In this document: piece after piece, positions 35,801-47,389 of the stretch
Layout of the letters: each line of letters begins with the position of its first letter
Numbering within the stretch: the first letter of the stretch is position 1
NCBI GenBank assembly: GCA_034770075.1
Contig: CM068384.1
Coordinates: forward strand, 97,180,720-97,244,719
Source of the DNA: Aralia elata
Lineage: Eukaryota > Streptophyta > Magnoliopsida > Apiales > Araliaceae
Length of the DNA: 64,000 bases
Reading direction: 5' to 3'
The notes under the pieces: generated by a model
Databases searched by the model: none
Told to the model about the DNA's origin: nothing
What the model saw: only the letters and a program-made list of their open reading frames with translations
Translations under genes and position numbers: made by a program

Positions 35801-36552
35801 GAGTTGTACGGTACAACTCTGAGAAAGATTTTGTTGGTGGGGAATTAGGGCATATTGCAGCATTTCTCTTGAGTTGTATGGTATAATTCTGTACTGAAAA
35901 TGATTTTGATTTCTATAGTTTAAAATGAACAGTCTATTTTGATAGTATATAAAAACAAACTGCATTAGTTTATAACACAGTTGCATTAAAATGATTTTAT
36001 TATACATGTATTATATTTAACTCTATGCTTAACAAGTGGATTTGTTTTTATTTGAATTCTCAAAGTAAGAGTAGGTAACTCTAATAATATATAAGGTATA
36101 AAGGTAATTACTTTTCTTTCTTGTAGGTAACTATGATATTGTATGAGGTGCTTAGGCTATATCCCCCAGCAGGTATGCTTCTTCGAGCTACTTCCAAGAA
36201 GATAAAACTAGGAAATGTGACAATACCGGCATTTGTTCACTTGACATTGCCAGTCATTTTTCACAATCATGACGATGAAATTTGGGGGGAAGATGCAAAA
36301 GAGTTTAATCCACAAAGGTTTTCTGAAGGAATTTCCAATGCAACAAAGGGTTCACCCATTTTCATTCCATTCAGTTGGGGTCCTAGAACATGCATTGGCC
36401 AACACTTTGCAATGATAGAAGTGAAAATGGCTATAGCAATGATCCTACAAAACTTCTCGTTCGAGCTCTCTCCATCTTACCTACATGCTCCTGAGCTCTA
36501 TTTTCTTCTACGACCACAATATGGCGCTAAGATAATTCTGCATAAGCTTTAG
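29957..36552 (+). CDS. CYP72A: CYP72A-type cytochrome P450 monooxygenase
   Basis: Five exons (29957-30236, 30935-31152, 31650-31894, 35213-35594, 36127-36552) join in phase at GT/AG sites into 516 residues, a normal CYP72A length. An N-terminal membrane anchor (VASIVISVVLVTIVNLA) is followed by VRPKKIEKYLRELGFTGNPY, typical of CYP72A. The I-helix reads AGADSS where most relatives have AGQETT, so the conserved acid is Asp and the alcohol is Ser. The K-helix ExxR is EVLR, the PERF motif is altered to NPQRF, and the haem loop is FSWGPRTCIG with Cys intact. It would be an ER-bound, NADPH-reductase-dependent oxidase. CYP72A enzymes act on terpenoids and other specialised metabolites, but the substrate cannot be predicted. 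No internal stop is present, so it is probably functional. Confidence 0.93.
30263..30297 (+). repeat. Poly-C tract in P450 intron 1
   Basis: Runs of 12, 5 and 5 C residues separated by single T lie about 30 bp after the exon 1 donor. The transcript would be C-rich beside the donor, and the DNA could form an i-motif or quadruplex. Confidence 0.8.
32109..32370. mobile_element. Stowaway-like MITE in P450 intron 3
   Basis: Long inverted arms of about 60 bp are visible: CCAAATTAATTGCACAATTT on the left pairs with AAATTGTGCAATTAATTTG on the right, extending through TAAGTCAAATTGACTATTTT. The right end GACGGAGGGAGTA is the classic Stowaway end next to TA. An outer, weaker inverted pair (about 32040 and 32550, GTCC..AAAGGATGA-type) suggests it may sit inside an older MITE. 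Confidence 0.75.
32767..35107. mobile_element. Foldback (long inverted repeat) element in P450 intron 3
   Basis: The left arm (32767-33033 plus 34477-34671) and right arm (34707-35107) are reverse complements over about 400-460 bp, with a 35-bp loop at 34672-34706. Matching words include CACATGCGG.GTGAATCCGC, GAAGAAGGACAACCTTATAT, TTTTATTTGTTCT, TTCGCTAAAAAGAGAAGAAG. The left arm is interrupted by the nested element at 33034-34476. The outer ends run into TA microsatellites, plus AGAG repeats on the left, so exact termini are unclear. No coding capacity. Confidence 0.8.
33034..34476. mobile_element. Non-autonomous MULE-like element nested in the foldback arm
   Basis: Terminal inverted repeats start GGGTTAATTGCAAATTA at both ends. 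They continue through TATACACCCTTTTACCATTC, CCCGATGTTTAAACGCTC and CATCCCGCTA, over 100 bp or more. It is flanked by TTATATATA (33025-33033) and TTATATATG (34477-34485), a 9-bp target duplication with one difference, as for Mutator-type elements. The interior (33.3-34.1 kb) is non-coding with GGGTTTG.TTTTTGGTTCTTCC repeats. The right TIR region contains extra rearranged copies of the GCGGGATGTGAGCGTTTAAA motif. Confidence 0.8.
35767..35889. repeat. Three copies of a 19-bp palindrome in P450 intron 4
   Basis: GAGTTGTACGGTACAACTC at 35801-35819 is a perfect palindrome around a central G. Near-copies lie at 35767-35785 and 35871-35889, each with changes. Confidence 0.85.
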
Positions 36553-37690
36553 CTTGCAATTCATTGTGGCAAGTTTGGAAAGCCAATAAATAAAGAAATA
36601 TGAAATGAAATGAATCTTGTATTGATTTATGTGTATTAATTGATAATTCCCAAGTGATGTGTATCGGTTTGATAATTGGCGTCCTCTATCTTAAGGCCAA
36701 ATTACAAAAACATCTCTTCATGTTGCCACTCAATTTTAATTTAATTAGCCCTTTAGGTGGTAAAAATCTTGAGTCATTCAATTCTAATTATATTCAATTG
36801 AGTCTTTCATGGAAAAATTCTCAATTGAGTTGAAGTCAACGTCACGAGACAATTGAATCAAGTTGACCACTAGAATGACTCAATTGAGATTTTTGCTACT
36901 TAAAGGGGCCATGCAAATTAAAATTTGATGACAACTAGGAGAGACACTAATGTATTCGTCCTATGAAAATTGATTTTTTTTCTTAATTGCCCAGTTGACA
37001 TGTCATGTAGCTAGTGGATGATGAAAGAAGTACGACTGAAATGCAAAACTGTCTCTTCAAGTTGTCATCCAATTTCGATATAACCCTTAAAGTGACAAGA
37101 GTCTCAATTTAGTCTTCCAAGTGGCCAATTTGATTCAATCCGCTCCAAACGTTAACTTCGACCCAAGTTTTGATTTTTGTAAGGGCAATTATGTCTTTAT
37201 CATTATTATCAATATTATTAATAAAAATCAAAATACAAAAAGAAAAGTTTAAACATAAAAATTAAAATACAAAAAAACTAAACACATAAATTAAAATATT
37301 AACAAACAGAAAAAAAATTCAAATTATAAAAAAAAATAACTAATGTTTGAAAATTAAAATATCTTAAGAAGAGAAAAAAAAATTTAGAAAATAATTAACT
37401 TTTTTGAAAAATTAGTAAAAAAATTTTAAATGATATATGTGCAACTATAAAACATATGTTTTAGTAATTCTAAGTTTTACAAAAAAATAAAAAACAAAAG
37501 AAAAAAAAAAGAAGAAGAAAAAGCACAAACTACTATTTGTTTTTCTCTTCCACCTGGAAATTCAAACACACACACTATCACACTAAGAACACACACATGC
37601 CAAGAATAAATTAATCACTATTTAGATTTGAATCCAATACACACACTAACACACCAAGGACACACACCCCAAATGAAACAATACATAAAT
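36553..37690. other. P450 3' flank with degraded inverted repeats
   Basis: The first 100 bp are probable 3' UTR. From 36694 to 36960 an imperfect inverted repeat is visible: GCCAAATTACAAAAACATCTC...TTTAATTTAATTAGCCC on the left and an inverted AATTAAAATTTGATGACAAC on the right. A third copy of the same arm starts near 37036 (CTGTCTCTTCAAGTTGTCATC). This looks like remnants of MULE-type non-autonomous elements. The rest is A-rich and non-coding. Confidence 0.5.
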
Positions 37691-38255
37691 CAAAAGTGAG
37701 AGACTCAACAACTTATACTCACATCCCTTTCACAAAATCTCAAATCCCTCCAAAATCTCCTCCTCTTTCACATTTGTTAACACTAAGATTCATCCACGCG
37801 CCCAATCACCAAATTGCGCGTCCAATCCTGCACAGAAACGAAATCATACTCAGAGAGCTGACGGCTTGGGCCGTCGAGGGATAACTCCGGAGTGAGAATA
37901 AGTATAAGCTGAATAAGGTTTAACAATGGAGGCTTAATACTTTAGTGCTGAAAGAAGGTTATTACTTGTGAATTAGGGTTTAGCCTTGTATTTATAGTGA
38001 TCATACCATCTACTTCATGCCCATCCCCATATGGAAATAGAACTCATTAAGTTAGATACCTTAATAAGATCAAACTGAATCTCCTCAAAGGAAGAAAGTC
38101 GAATCATATCCTGACACTTTCCTTATTGGAAATTAAATATAGTTAGGATTCCTTAATATTCTCCTACTGCCCAAACAGACTCCTACGCGGAAACATTCCT
38201 CCACGTGGACTATGGCCCACCGTATCCATTGGGCCCAAATAAACACACTCCAACA
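37690..38255 (-). repeat. LTR remnant, minus orientation
   Basis: On the minus strand the sequence starts TGTTGGAGTGTG at 38255, preceded by a purine tract (AGATTGGGGGCAA) like a polypurine tract. A TATA box (CACTATAAATACAAGG) lies 255 bp in, as in the U3/R part of an LTR. The inner end could not be fixed and the partner LTR was not found, so the left limit is approximate. Confidence 0.5.
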
Positions 38256-38606
38256 TTGCCCCCAATCTTTCATTACAATGGAACATTTAATGGAAGAGTA
38301 CATCATTAAAGCCTAACAATTAGACGTGAAGACACAAGGCCCAAAATCAGATACTTGGGTAACGTACATAGCACGCTTCACCAGACCCCACCATTACTGC
38401 TCAACCCACTTATTACGCCATTTTTGAAAAATTGTGCGAAACCCAAAGGTCAAACAATTCAAAACCCCCTTCCTTCAAAAACAACCGCCACATTTCAGAT
38501 CTAATCTCAAAACTATTCAAGCTTTCTCTGCAACTTTCCTCCTAACTGTAATCCCTTCTTTTTCAGGCGAAAACCTCCTCCAATCATCCTGTTCCATTAC
38601 TTACCA

Positions 38607-40878
38607 ATGGCTACCACAAACACCCCCACCACCATCATTCCAACCACCTCCAGAATCACCGCCTCTGCTCCCCCAACCTCAACTATGATAAACCCCGCCA
38701 CCAACATCACCATCTCTACTGAAGCCACCACTGTCACCACTACTAACACTTCCACTCCCCGACTATCAGGCCCATCCAAGGCCGAAATTGACAACTTCAA
38801 AATGTTGAAAGAATATTCCTACGAAGTCTCTTTCACCCATATCAACACTACTTCTATCATCGCCCCCAAGACCTCGCCAGAATACGAGAACAATATCGTA
38901 TTTCAGCCACCCACGAAATTCGAACCCCCCTTTACATCGAACGAATGTACCACCGTCCTGATGGGTGAACCGTCATCTCTCTCAATGCCCTCAAATATGG
39001 GGTACGCCTTCCCCTTCACGCTTTTATCATCTCTCTCCTAGGGTTTATCGGAGTCGGCTTTGCCCAATTGGTGCCGAACTCCTACATCCACATCATTTCC
39101 TTCATCGCACTCTGCCACGAACTCGACACCCCCCCACCATCGACTTCTTCTTCTCCTTATTCTCCATGAGCCGATCCAGAGAATCTGGATTCCAGGAAAT
39201 AAATAAGCAACAAAGCAAACATATCGAAAAACGTCCACTGATGAAGACCCCTTCAAGCAACAAGGGATGACATTTACAGTGGTTCTACATCCGAGGTCCT
39301 AGCACCCACGAAATTCCTGACTGGGCCAAAGCCTCCAGATTTAACGTAGCCATCAGAGAGTTGCCTCGAACCCGTCTTGAAGAGCTAGTGAAATTTATTG
39401 AAAAGCTGCCGATGAAGGAGTGGGACCTCGAGCTCCTGAGCGACCAAACCTACTTTATGACCACAAATGTAAGTATCGAACCCTTCAAATTAACTTGTAT
39501 TATTTCAAGTTTCCCTTCTGACACAACCCCTTATCTCTTATCAAACTGACCCCAGTCGCCGACATCAGCGGATTATCCTCCGAACCCCGCGTAGAAACAA
39601 TTCACCCAACCGAATCCACCGAAACTCCACCCTTAACTCAACCTATTACCGCAATATCGATGTCACAACTTCCCTCATCCTCCATTATCCCTACACCCAG
39701 CTTCACCGAGAAGAGCTTCTTAGATATGCCCGTTTTTGAAAGAGGCAAACTTCTTCGAGCAAAGAGAAGGCGTATCGTGAAGACTATTGATCAGATCCCT
39801 CCAACCAAAACACAACAAAATACCCAAACCGACCCACCAACCACCGTAGCCCCTCCAACACAAAAACCGAACCGAACCCAACAACCGACCTGATTCCATC
39901 CACCGACCCGATCCCAACTTCCAAACCAAACCAAACACAAACAGATTAAAGAAAAGAACTCGAAGGCCCCTCAACCGAACCCCAAGCCAAAAAGTAACAC
40001 ACTGAAACCTCTTCAAATCATCAATCGCCCCAACATTCTTCACCAACTCTCGACCACATCCGAGAGGCTCTTACCTCGGTAACGTTATGGCCCCAAAACG
40101 TTGAAGACTTACCGATCAACCTCTTTGAGCACTTCGTTCTTCCCAGTGATGTCGAAAGGTTCGAGGGAGCAAATCTCCAAGAACTCATAAATCACAACGC
40201 CTTACATCAAAGCCGGGTAAATATTTCTAGTTCAACCCTACCTCCAAACTTATATAATAATTCCATTATTTAACTTTCCTTTCATCCAATATCAGGCCAC
40301 TGTTGTTACTGGCCGAATACTGTGCCGACTTTCCCAGGCCGATGAGAGAGAAAAAGCATTGGAAACCGAAGTCGAGCGTCTTGGACTTGTGGTTCAGACT
40401 GCAATGGCCGACATTGAGAAAGAAAAGAGCCTGCACGCCAACATTGCCTTCCACTGCAAAGAACTTCAAACCGAACTGGAAACAGTCAAAAAGGAAGTCC
40501 CCGAAGGCGAGAAACGCCGAAGAGCAATTCTGAAGAACAGTGAAAGCATGAAGAAGGAGTGCGACACTCTGAAGGGTGACAATGCGGCTCTGTAGAGAAA
40601 ACTAGAGACCATGGACAAAAAGCTCAAAATAACCATGGATGCTCACACCACTTTGGAGAAGGAGTTCACCAACTAGAAGGCGCTAGGCCCCCCATTGACC
40701 GAAGCAGTCAAGCAACAAATTTGCCAAGAGTATTAAAAATCTGTCGAGCTCTCGAAGGGATTACAATAGTTTAGTGATGGCTACCAAAGTGCTCGGGACA
40801 AGGATAAAGAAAGGATCCAGGCATATAACCTTAACCCAACAATTTTAGATTCTTCGGATGACGAAACCGAAGCTTGAA
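38607..40878 (+). pseudogene. Decayed 'gypsy-type transposon' (Transposase_28-like) ORF with coiled coil, antisense to adjacent LTR
   Basis: A T/P-rich N-terminus is followed by a conserved block (GFIGVGFAQLVPNSYIHI, FIALCHE) typical of PF04195-type plant proteins. Next come GPSTHEIPDWAKASRFN, RTRLEELVKFIEKLP and a C-terminal coiled coil (ADEREKALETEVERLGL onward). Introns are inferred at about 39471-39557 and 40214-40297. Frame changes occur near 38960 and 39150, a TGA replaces a Trp codon near 39267, and four in-frame stops lie at 40593, 40674, 40734 and 40767 before the natural end. The + orientation opposes the LTR at 37690-38255, as for the antisense extra ORF known from Tat-lineage gypsy elements. 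Family assignment is moderate; inactivation is clear. Confidence 0.6.
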
Positions 40879-41119
40879 GCAAACCTCCTTCTTCCCAACA
40901 ACAGAAATTTTTGTAATAGCTTATAAGGTAGTCAATTCCCAAATGTACAGTCATCGGCTGTTTAAAACATATTACTCTATCCAACTCACTCTCTTTTTCA
41001 TAGTCACTCATTTTTCTCTCTTCTTTTTGCTCATTTTCTCTGTTATTTTCAATCTCGCTTTCCTCAATCTTTCGTTTATTTTCACTCTCATTCTTTTCAA
41101 TCTCTCTTGTATTTTCATT

Positions 41120-41886
41120 CTAACTCTTTTCAATCTCTCTATTCTTTTCAAACTCACTTTTCTCTTTTTCACTCTCAAGCTTTTGATCATTTTCTTTCGG
41201 TTGTGCGCTCTCTTGATTCTGATCATAATCTCTTTGTAAGTGCTCTAGGTCTTCCTCTTGAACTTGCAGACTTGTAGCTTTTTTCGACACTAATGGCTCT
41301 TCGAAAACTGCATGATCTTCTTTAAGTTCTACCTCCTTCGACTGTATTCGTTCGTTATACGCTTGAAGAATATCTTGGGCCTGCAAGCAACATGCCTCCA
41401 GCATCTTATGAAATGGTTCCATGATGTCTTCTTTTATCTCCTTTGAAAATACATGTTCCCTATACACCTTAGGAGTTTCTTGTGGTTGCCTCCAATACGA
41501 CTCTTTATGCCTAGGATGCTTCCTAACGTCGTCCAATGTTGATCACCTTGGGGCATGCTCTACTCGTCTTGAAGATGCATACTCATTCCTCCTATTCCAC
41601 TGTATAGGAACAAATCACTTCCGCATCATAGTTTTTAACTCCTCCTATGCTCGATTAGATGCTCTCCACATCTTCTCCTGCTAAGCACAAATTGATCCCA
41701 CCATGTAACTGTATGACTGGAGAAATCTTGAATTGCCAGTTTGAACTTTTTACGCTCAAAATAGTCATGATAGTCAAACTCCCGCTCCATCTTTTTCTCC
41801 CATCTCAAATAAGCATCTGGATCATTCCTCCCTTGGAAAGAATTCCTTCGACTTTCATAAGTACTATCAAAATCATAACCATACAT
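41120..41886 (-). pseudogene. Ty3/gypsy gag remnant
   Basis: The minus-strand frame 41635-41886 contains FQGRNDPDAYLRWEKKMER and TVTWWDQFVLSRRR, the capsid signature of plant gypsy Gag. After a shift, 41120-41536 encodes a Glu/Lys-rich region (QESAQPKENDQKLESEKEKS) that continues as degenerate EKS/ENER repeats to about 41000. No protease or polymerase follows, so this is a truncated, inactive piece. Confidence 0.75.
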
Positions 41887-42305
41887 GTTCGTTGCAAAAC
41901 AAATATTAGTAGAGAATTTTTTTTCTCACACACTCCCTTACGTGTTTCGCTCAAATAATGTATCGCTCAATTACGCTCGTGTATACACTCTAAGTTGGCT
42001 TTTACCCTCAATTAATCTCATAACTCGTGCCTTTACCTCTCAATATTCTCTCTAATAGGTTCTTTTCGAATTCACCAAACACAATCACAGTTTACTAATC
42101 AATTCAAAAATAACTTATCAAGAACAAAATATAAAAGGTATAAATTCTAAATGATGGCAAGCAATCGAAATAATAAACTGAAAAAAAATTCTTCTCTCTA
42201 TTTTTTTACACGCACGATTTTTTTTTAACTCACGACTTTCTCTTTTTTTAATCAACAAAAAATTAAAGATAAGTAACTCGCTAGGAACTTAGCTTTGATA
42301 CCAAA

Positions 42306-42920
42306 TGATAGACTCCACAACACGCTTGCGTGAGGTGGTCGTCGTCCGGATCATTTCCAGCAAGTTATAAGGTGGAACGCTCACAACACTTCAACCCTTT
42401 GCCTATATTGAGACAAGAATCTTGGTACAATTGTTTGCGCAAGGAAGTTTGCATTGAATGAAATCAATGACACCTTGACCCCTCGCTTATATGTAAGCGG
42501 TAACATTGGTACAATCAACAATTGATGCAGTAGAAGACGCCACACATAACTATGAATTGTTGTATGATAAGTCAAATTGAATCTCAAGAAAACTAAGATT
42601 AACTTAGGAATTCTTAAAAAACCAAAGATGAGAAAACCTCACAAAATAATTGTATTGATTAAATTTAAATTGTTCTTAGAATTACATCATCCATACTTAT
42701 TTATACTAACATAAGAGAACCCTAAATCCTAAAAGGAATCAACAATTTAAATGGAAATAGAAATCCCAGCTAACAAATCATAAGAAAATCAAATCCTATC
42801 TAACAAACATCATAGTTACATTAGAATTGGAAAAGATATAAAAAATCCCTAAAATTATAGAAAAAAATATGATAAAAACGCATAAAAAAATGCGTCTCAA
42901 AATCCGTGCACGACGCTTAG
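42306..42920 (-). repeat. 5' LTR remnant of the gypsy gag element
   Basis: The + strand edge TGATAGACTCC is preceded by GCTTTGATACCAAA, the complement of a TGGTATCAAAGC primer site, so an LTR ends here on the minus strand. A minus-strand TATA box (GTATAAATAAG) lies near 42705. The outer limit is not determined. Confidence 0.5.
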
Positions 42921-43494
42921 AATAGCGTGGAATCCGACGCTGTGGCGCCGCCTAAAAAGATGACTTTCTACTGCTTGGGCGCTACGGTGCCGTCTGTAGT
43001 ACTAAAACAGGCGTTGCGGAGCCAGTCAGTGAAAATTGACCGTTTTGCCCTTTCTTCGATTTTAAAGCCTGGATTTGATTCTTTGCTCCTCTTATTGGAT
43101 TCTTCCACCAAACTTGATCATTTGCCCTGTACAATTCACACTTATATTGCTGTGTTACAAATTGTAAGCTCCTTGCCACGATTGCACATTTAGAATGTTG
43201 CGTGAAGGCTAATCATTCCATAAATTATAACATAAGTTTGCTGAGAATTAAATGACACGAACAAACACACATTCGATGACTTGGCTTGCATTGATTTGGT
43301 CTTACTAAATAGATTGTATCTAGCAATCCCAAATCATATATTTTACTCTATCCTCGTGGTCCGCTTGAATTGAGTTCCAATGTAAACATCCTTGAACCAA
43401 TTTTAACCCAATTGCTTGAAATCATTTGATGAACCCCTAGAACGTGAGTTAAGTAATTGTCATTCGATGCGAGTCTAGTCAGGATCTTAATTAT
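42921..43494. other. Unassigned DNA between retroelement remnants
   Basis: A moderately GC-richer stretch (42900-43000) gives way to AT-rich DNA with no recognised gene or element end. It may be the outer part of the 42.3 kb LTR. Confidence 0.4.
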
Positions 43495-43717
43495 CAACAA
43501 GATAGAAAGAGAACTATGAGAATTATTAGAATACTTCTAAATGTCTCTTCTCCAAAATCCTAACACCTATATTTATAGGCCATAGGAAAATTCCATAACC
43601 AAATAGGATAAGAAATACTAAATTGAGTATAACTAGGAAAGATAACTTTTTAAAACTAAAACGGATTCTAGGTAATACCTAAACCAAATCCAATAAAGAT
43701 TCTTGTCATACCTAACA
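43495..43717 (-). repeat. 3' LTR of the split copia element, truncated
   Basis: It matches 63381-63603 of the right LTR, ending GTCATACCTAACA. Next to it on the minus strand is a purine tract (AAGGTGGAGATT). Confidence 0.88.
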
Positions 43718-43790
43718 AATCTCCACCTTGACTTGAATCCTCCAAATATAGCACAAACAGTGAACTTTCTCCTCTTCTCAAATGCATAAC

Positions 43791-45847
43791 TCAAGTGCAT
43801 TGAACACTAACCAGGTCCAAGCAATGTTCGAACTTGGTATGTGGTAATGGCTTCGTTAACATGTTAGATGGATTGTCTGCAGTATCAATCTTTAAGATCT
43901 TAATGTCACCATCTTCCTCATTCATAGAAAACAACCATTTTTCTGAATCATTCGAGAAAACAAGATCTTTATAAGTCACAGGGTCACTATACTCAACTGC
44001 CTTGGCAACTGACAAGGTATAAGCAACATAATCTGAATACCCATATCTCTGTGGTGGTCGCACTGTCCTCTTTGCCCGGTCTCTAGTGAGACAATACTGA
44101 TTGTCCACACGTTCTTCCTCTGGAACTATATTTTCATCTGCAATAATAGTAGTAGTAATAGGCACATGATCTGAACTCTTCTGTGATTTATGAACTTGAG
44201 GAGAAGTTACTTCAAGCTCCACCTTCTAACCAACACTATCAAAACTATCAATACAAGGAACAAAGGATTCCTTGTTTTTATGAAGCATATCAGACTCATC
44301 AAAAGTAACATCTCTACTAATGATGACCTTTGTTGACTTCTGATCAGCACACCAAAGTCTATAACCATTCACACTAGAACCATAACTAAGAAAAATGCAT
44401 TTATTGGCTCTAGGTTTGAGTTTCCCTCATTCACATGTGCATATAAAGGACAACCAAACACCTTAAGAAATGAATAATCTGCAGAATTACCTGACCAAAC
44501 CTTTTTAAGGGTCTTACATTCTATAGTTGTGCAAGGAGAACGATTCACCAAGAAAGAAGTTGTGTTCACTGCTTCTGCCCAAAATTCGTTGCCCAAACCT
44601 GCATTTAACAATATATACCTAGCCTTCTCTATCACGGTTCTGTTCATCCGTTCTGTAATTCTATTCTGTTGCGGTGTCTTCATAACTGTACGATGTCTAA
44701 CAATTCATTCATTCTTGCAGAACTCATTGAACCCAGTCTCACAAAACTCAAGGCCATTATCTGATCTAAACCTCTTAATCTGTTTTCCTGTTTGCTTCTC
44801 AACTAAAGTCTTCCACTGTTTGAAAGTCACAAAAACTTTATTCTTATGTTTCAAGCAGTAAACCTAAACTTTCATGGAGTAATTATCAATAAAGGTTAGC
44901 AGATAATGTGCACCGCTACCTTTGGACGAAACCTGTGAAGGACCCCAAAGGTCTGAATGAATATAATCCAAAGTCCCCTCTGTTATATGAACCACAGTCA
45001 TGAAACTAAATCGTTTCTGTTTCCCCAAGACACAATGCTCACAGAAGTCTAACTTTTCTATTTTCTGTCTAGACAAAAGACCTCTCTTACTCAAAGCATC
45101 CATGCCTCTTTCACTTATATGATCTAACCTCATATGCCACAACCTGGTGGTGTCGTCTACAGTAACTAAACACTAAATTGCATCCAAATCTATAGTTGTA
45201 GAACCTTCTAACTTATATAAAGTGCCGACCTTGATTCTTTTCAGCAACACAAGAGAGCCTATGCTAATCTTCATAAGTTCACCTTCAGTTATGTACTTAC
45301 ACTTGTTTTCATCTAGTGCACCCAATGATATGAGATTCTTTTTCAAACCTCGAACATGTCTAATATCTGACAATGTCCTGATTATGTCATCATGCATCTT
45401 AATTTTAATTGTACCAATGCCAATTACTTTCCATTAGAATTATTTTCCATCAAAATAATTCCACCATCAAATGGTTCATATGTCGAGAACCAATCGCGAG
45501 TAGGACACATATAATAAGAACACCCAGAATCTAAAATCCAGTCATTGTTAAGTCTTTTTTTTGTCATTGACTACTAACAGAAGATCATCATAATCCTCAG
45601 CAACACTAGCCTGAGTAGGCTTTCTTGCCACCTGATTCTAATGGGTTTGCACATTCTGTCCACTATTAATCTGACTATGATTGTCTTATCTCTGTTTTTT
45701 ATTTTTTAACTTCGGACAATTATGCTTTTATATGCCCTTTTGCGTGACAGTAGTTACAACTGAAATTCTTATTTTAAGATTTCGATCTGTGTGTACTGTC
45801 ACTTTTTGAACTTCTCTCAACTAACCTCCACCGATAAACAATCTAAC
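43791..45847 (-). pseudogene. Copia pol remnant with the reverse transcriptase deleted in frame
   Basis: In the minus direction: a zinc knuckle (SCNYCHAKGHIKA, near 45760); a protease-side segment (45173-45397); pre-integrase and integrase (44864-45142 with HMRLDHISERG and CEHCVLGKQKR; 44369-44683 with TERMNRTVIEKARYIL); and a C-terminal frame (43791-44222). In this last frame the phrase EKWLFSMNEE, from the start of the reverse transcriptase, runs straight into DGDIKILKIDTADNPSNMLT, from the end of RNase H. About 500 residues are missing without loss of frame. Stops occur in the integrase region. Confidence 0.85.
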
Positions 45848-45852
45848 ACCTT

Positions 45853-47142
45853 TGTAACACCCCCTTTCCGAAATAGAAAGAGAAGTTACGCATAAAACAT
45901 AACAAAACTACAAAATGAATAGAGAGCTCTATGCCACAAAAGAATATCTCTAACAACTGATAAATACCATAAGTCAAGCCATAATAAACGGTCAAACTGG
46001 CTCAAACCACAATTCGAAATAATTATTACAACTCCAATAAAACCAATGTATCATAATCTAAACAAATTTTCTAAATCATTTGGAAAGAAGGGAGCTCTCA
46101 TCACACTTGCCCTTGGTCTCCGTGATTACCTGCCGGAAGAAAAACACAGCATGAGCCAAATGCCCAGTACGGATATAGAATACAAGAATAATGAATCGAC
46201 TAACTAACTCAATCAAATGAACTGAACTGAAACGAACAAAAGTAACACAATGAAATAATAGGCTGAATCAAATGGCTGGGTGTTATTTCATATCGAGCTC
46301 AAAGCAAAACAGAAATATACCTTGCCACACAGGAAAGTCAAATAATGCCACACAGACAATCAAAATAATGCCACACAGGCAAGTTACATACAATGGACCG
46401 CGAATCCAAATGCATGTAAAATCAGAAGGTGTGTTTGGCACAAACATCACCAATCCGCAGAACAAAACAGAACAGAAAACTAAGGTCGACCCATACGCCT
46501 CCCACAACAAATCAACAAATAGCCAACTCTCACCGGAGCACAAAACGGAGACGCCGTGGACTAATCACACCGCTACGGAAGGTGTCATGCCTCGGTGCCA
46601 AGAGGACATGTCTGTGGTACCCCCACAGGTGGTTATAGCTCAGGTATACCCTACAGTATATTCTAACAAAAATACAATGTCACAACACATGCGACACAAT
46701 ATCAACTCAATGGGGTTCTAATATGTACATGTTAAATCGAAATAAATCATCAACACAAGTCTCCAAAATATATTACATGTACACTTTCTACGAGTATCAA
46801 ATTAATTTCTAAACATAATACACTAGTCTAAAGAGTACAAATAGGAGTTCCAAATATCGACGTCAAAACGAACTATTGTAATAAATTTGGCAAGAAATAA
46901 TCATGAGAGACAATATTAAATTTTGAAACGAGTAGCAAACGATCAAATTAAAATCACAAGAGTTTCACTGAAAGAGTACGGAATCCATACCTGAAGTAAG
47001 CAATGTAATACCCAAAATTTATAATTCCGATTAAATTCGTTAAACTCCTTCCGTCCGAACTAATTAAACAAAATAATAATAAATATAAGTACACTTGTAA
47101 AAATATTCTTTCATCTTTAACTCGTTAATAAACTCATTTTAC

Positions 47143-47184
<42 letters not shown>

Positions 47185-47342
47185 GTAATTTCCCAATTTT
47201 AAACTTCCGAATAATCCTAAATAATACCATAACAAATATTATAACAATTAATTCACGGATATAACCTTATTCAAAATCTGAATTACTGGTTTATTCTATG
47301 TACAATACCCTCTGTTCCAAACATTGTTTAAGCAATTCATGC

Positions 47343-47389
<47 letters not shown>

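Noticed and set aside
46272..46721. 149-codon frame in the gypsy LTR, repeated at 59897-60346
   Set aside because: It lies wholly inside the LTR, has no family features, and the repeat is explained by the LTR pair.
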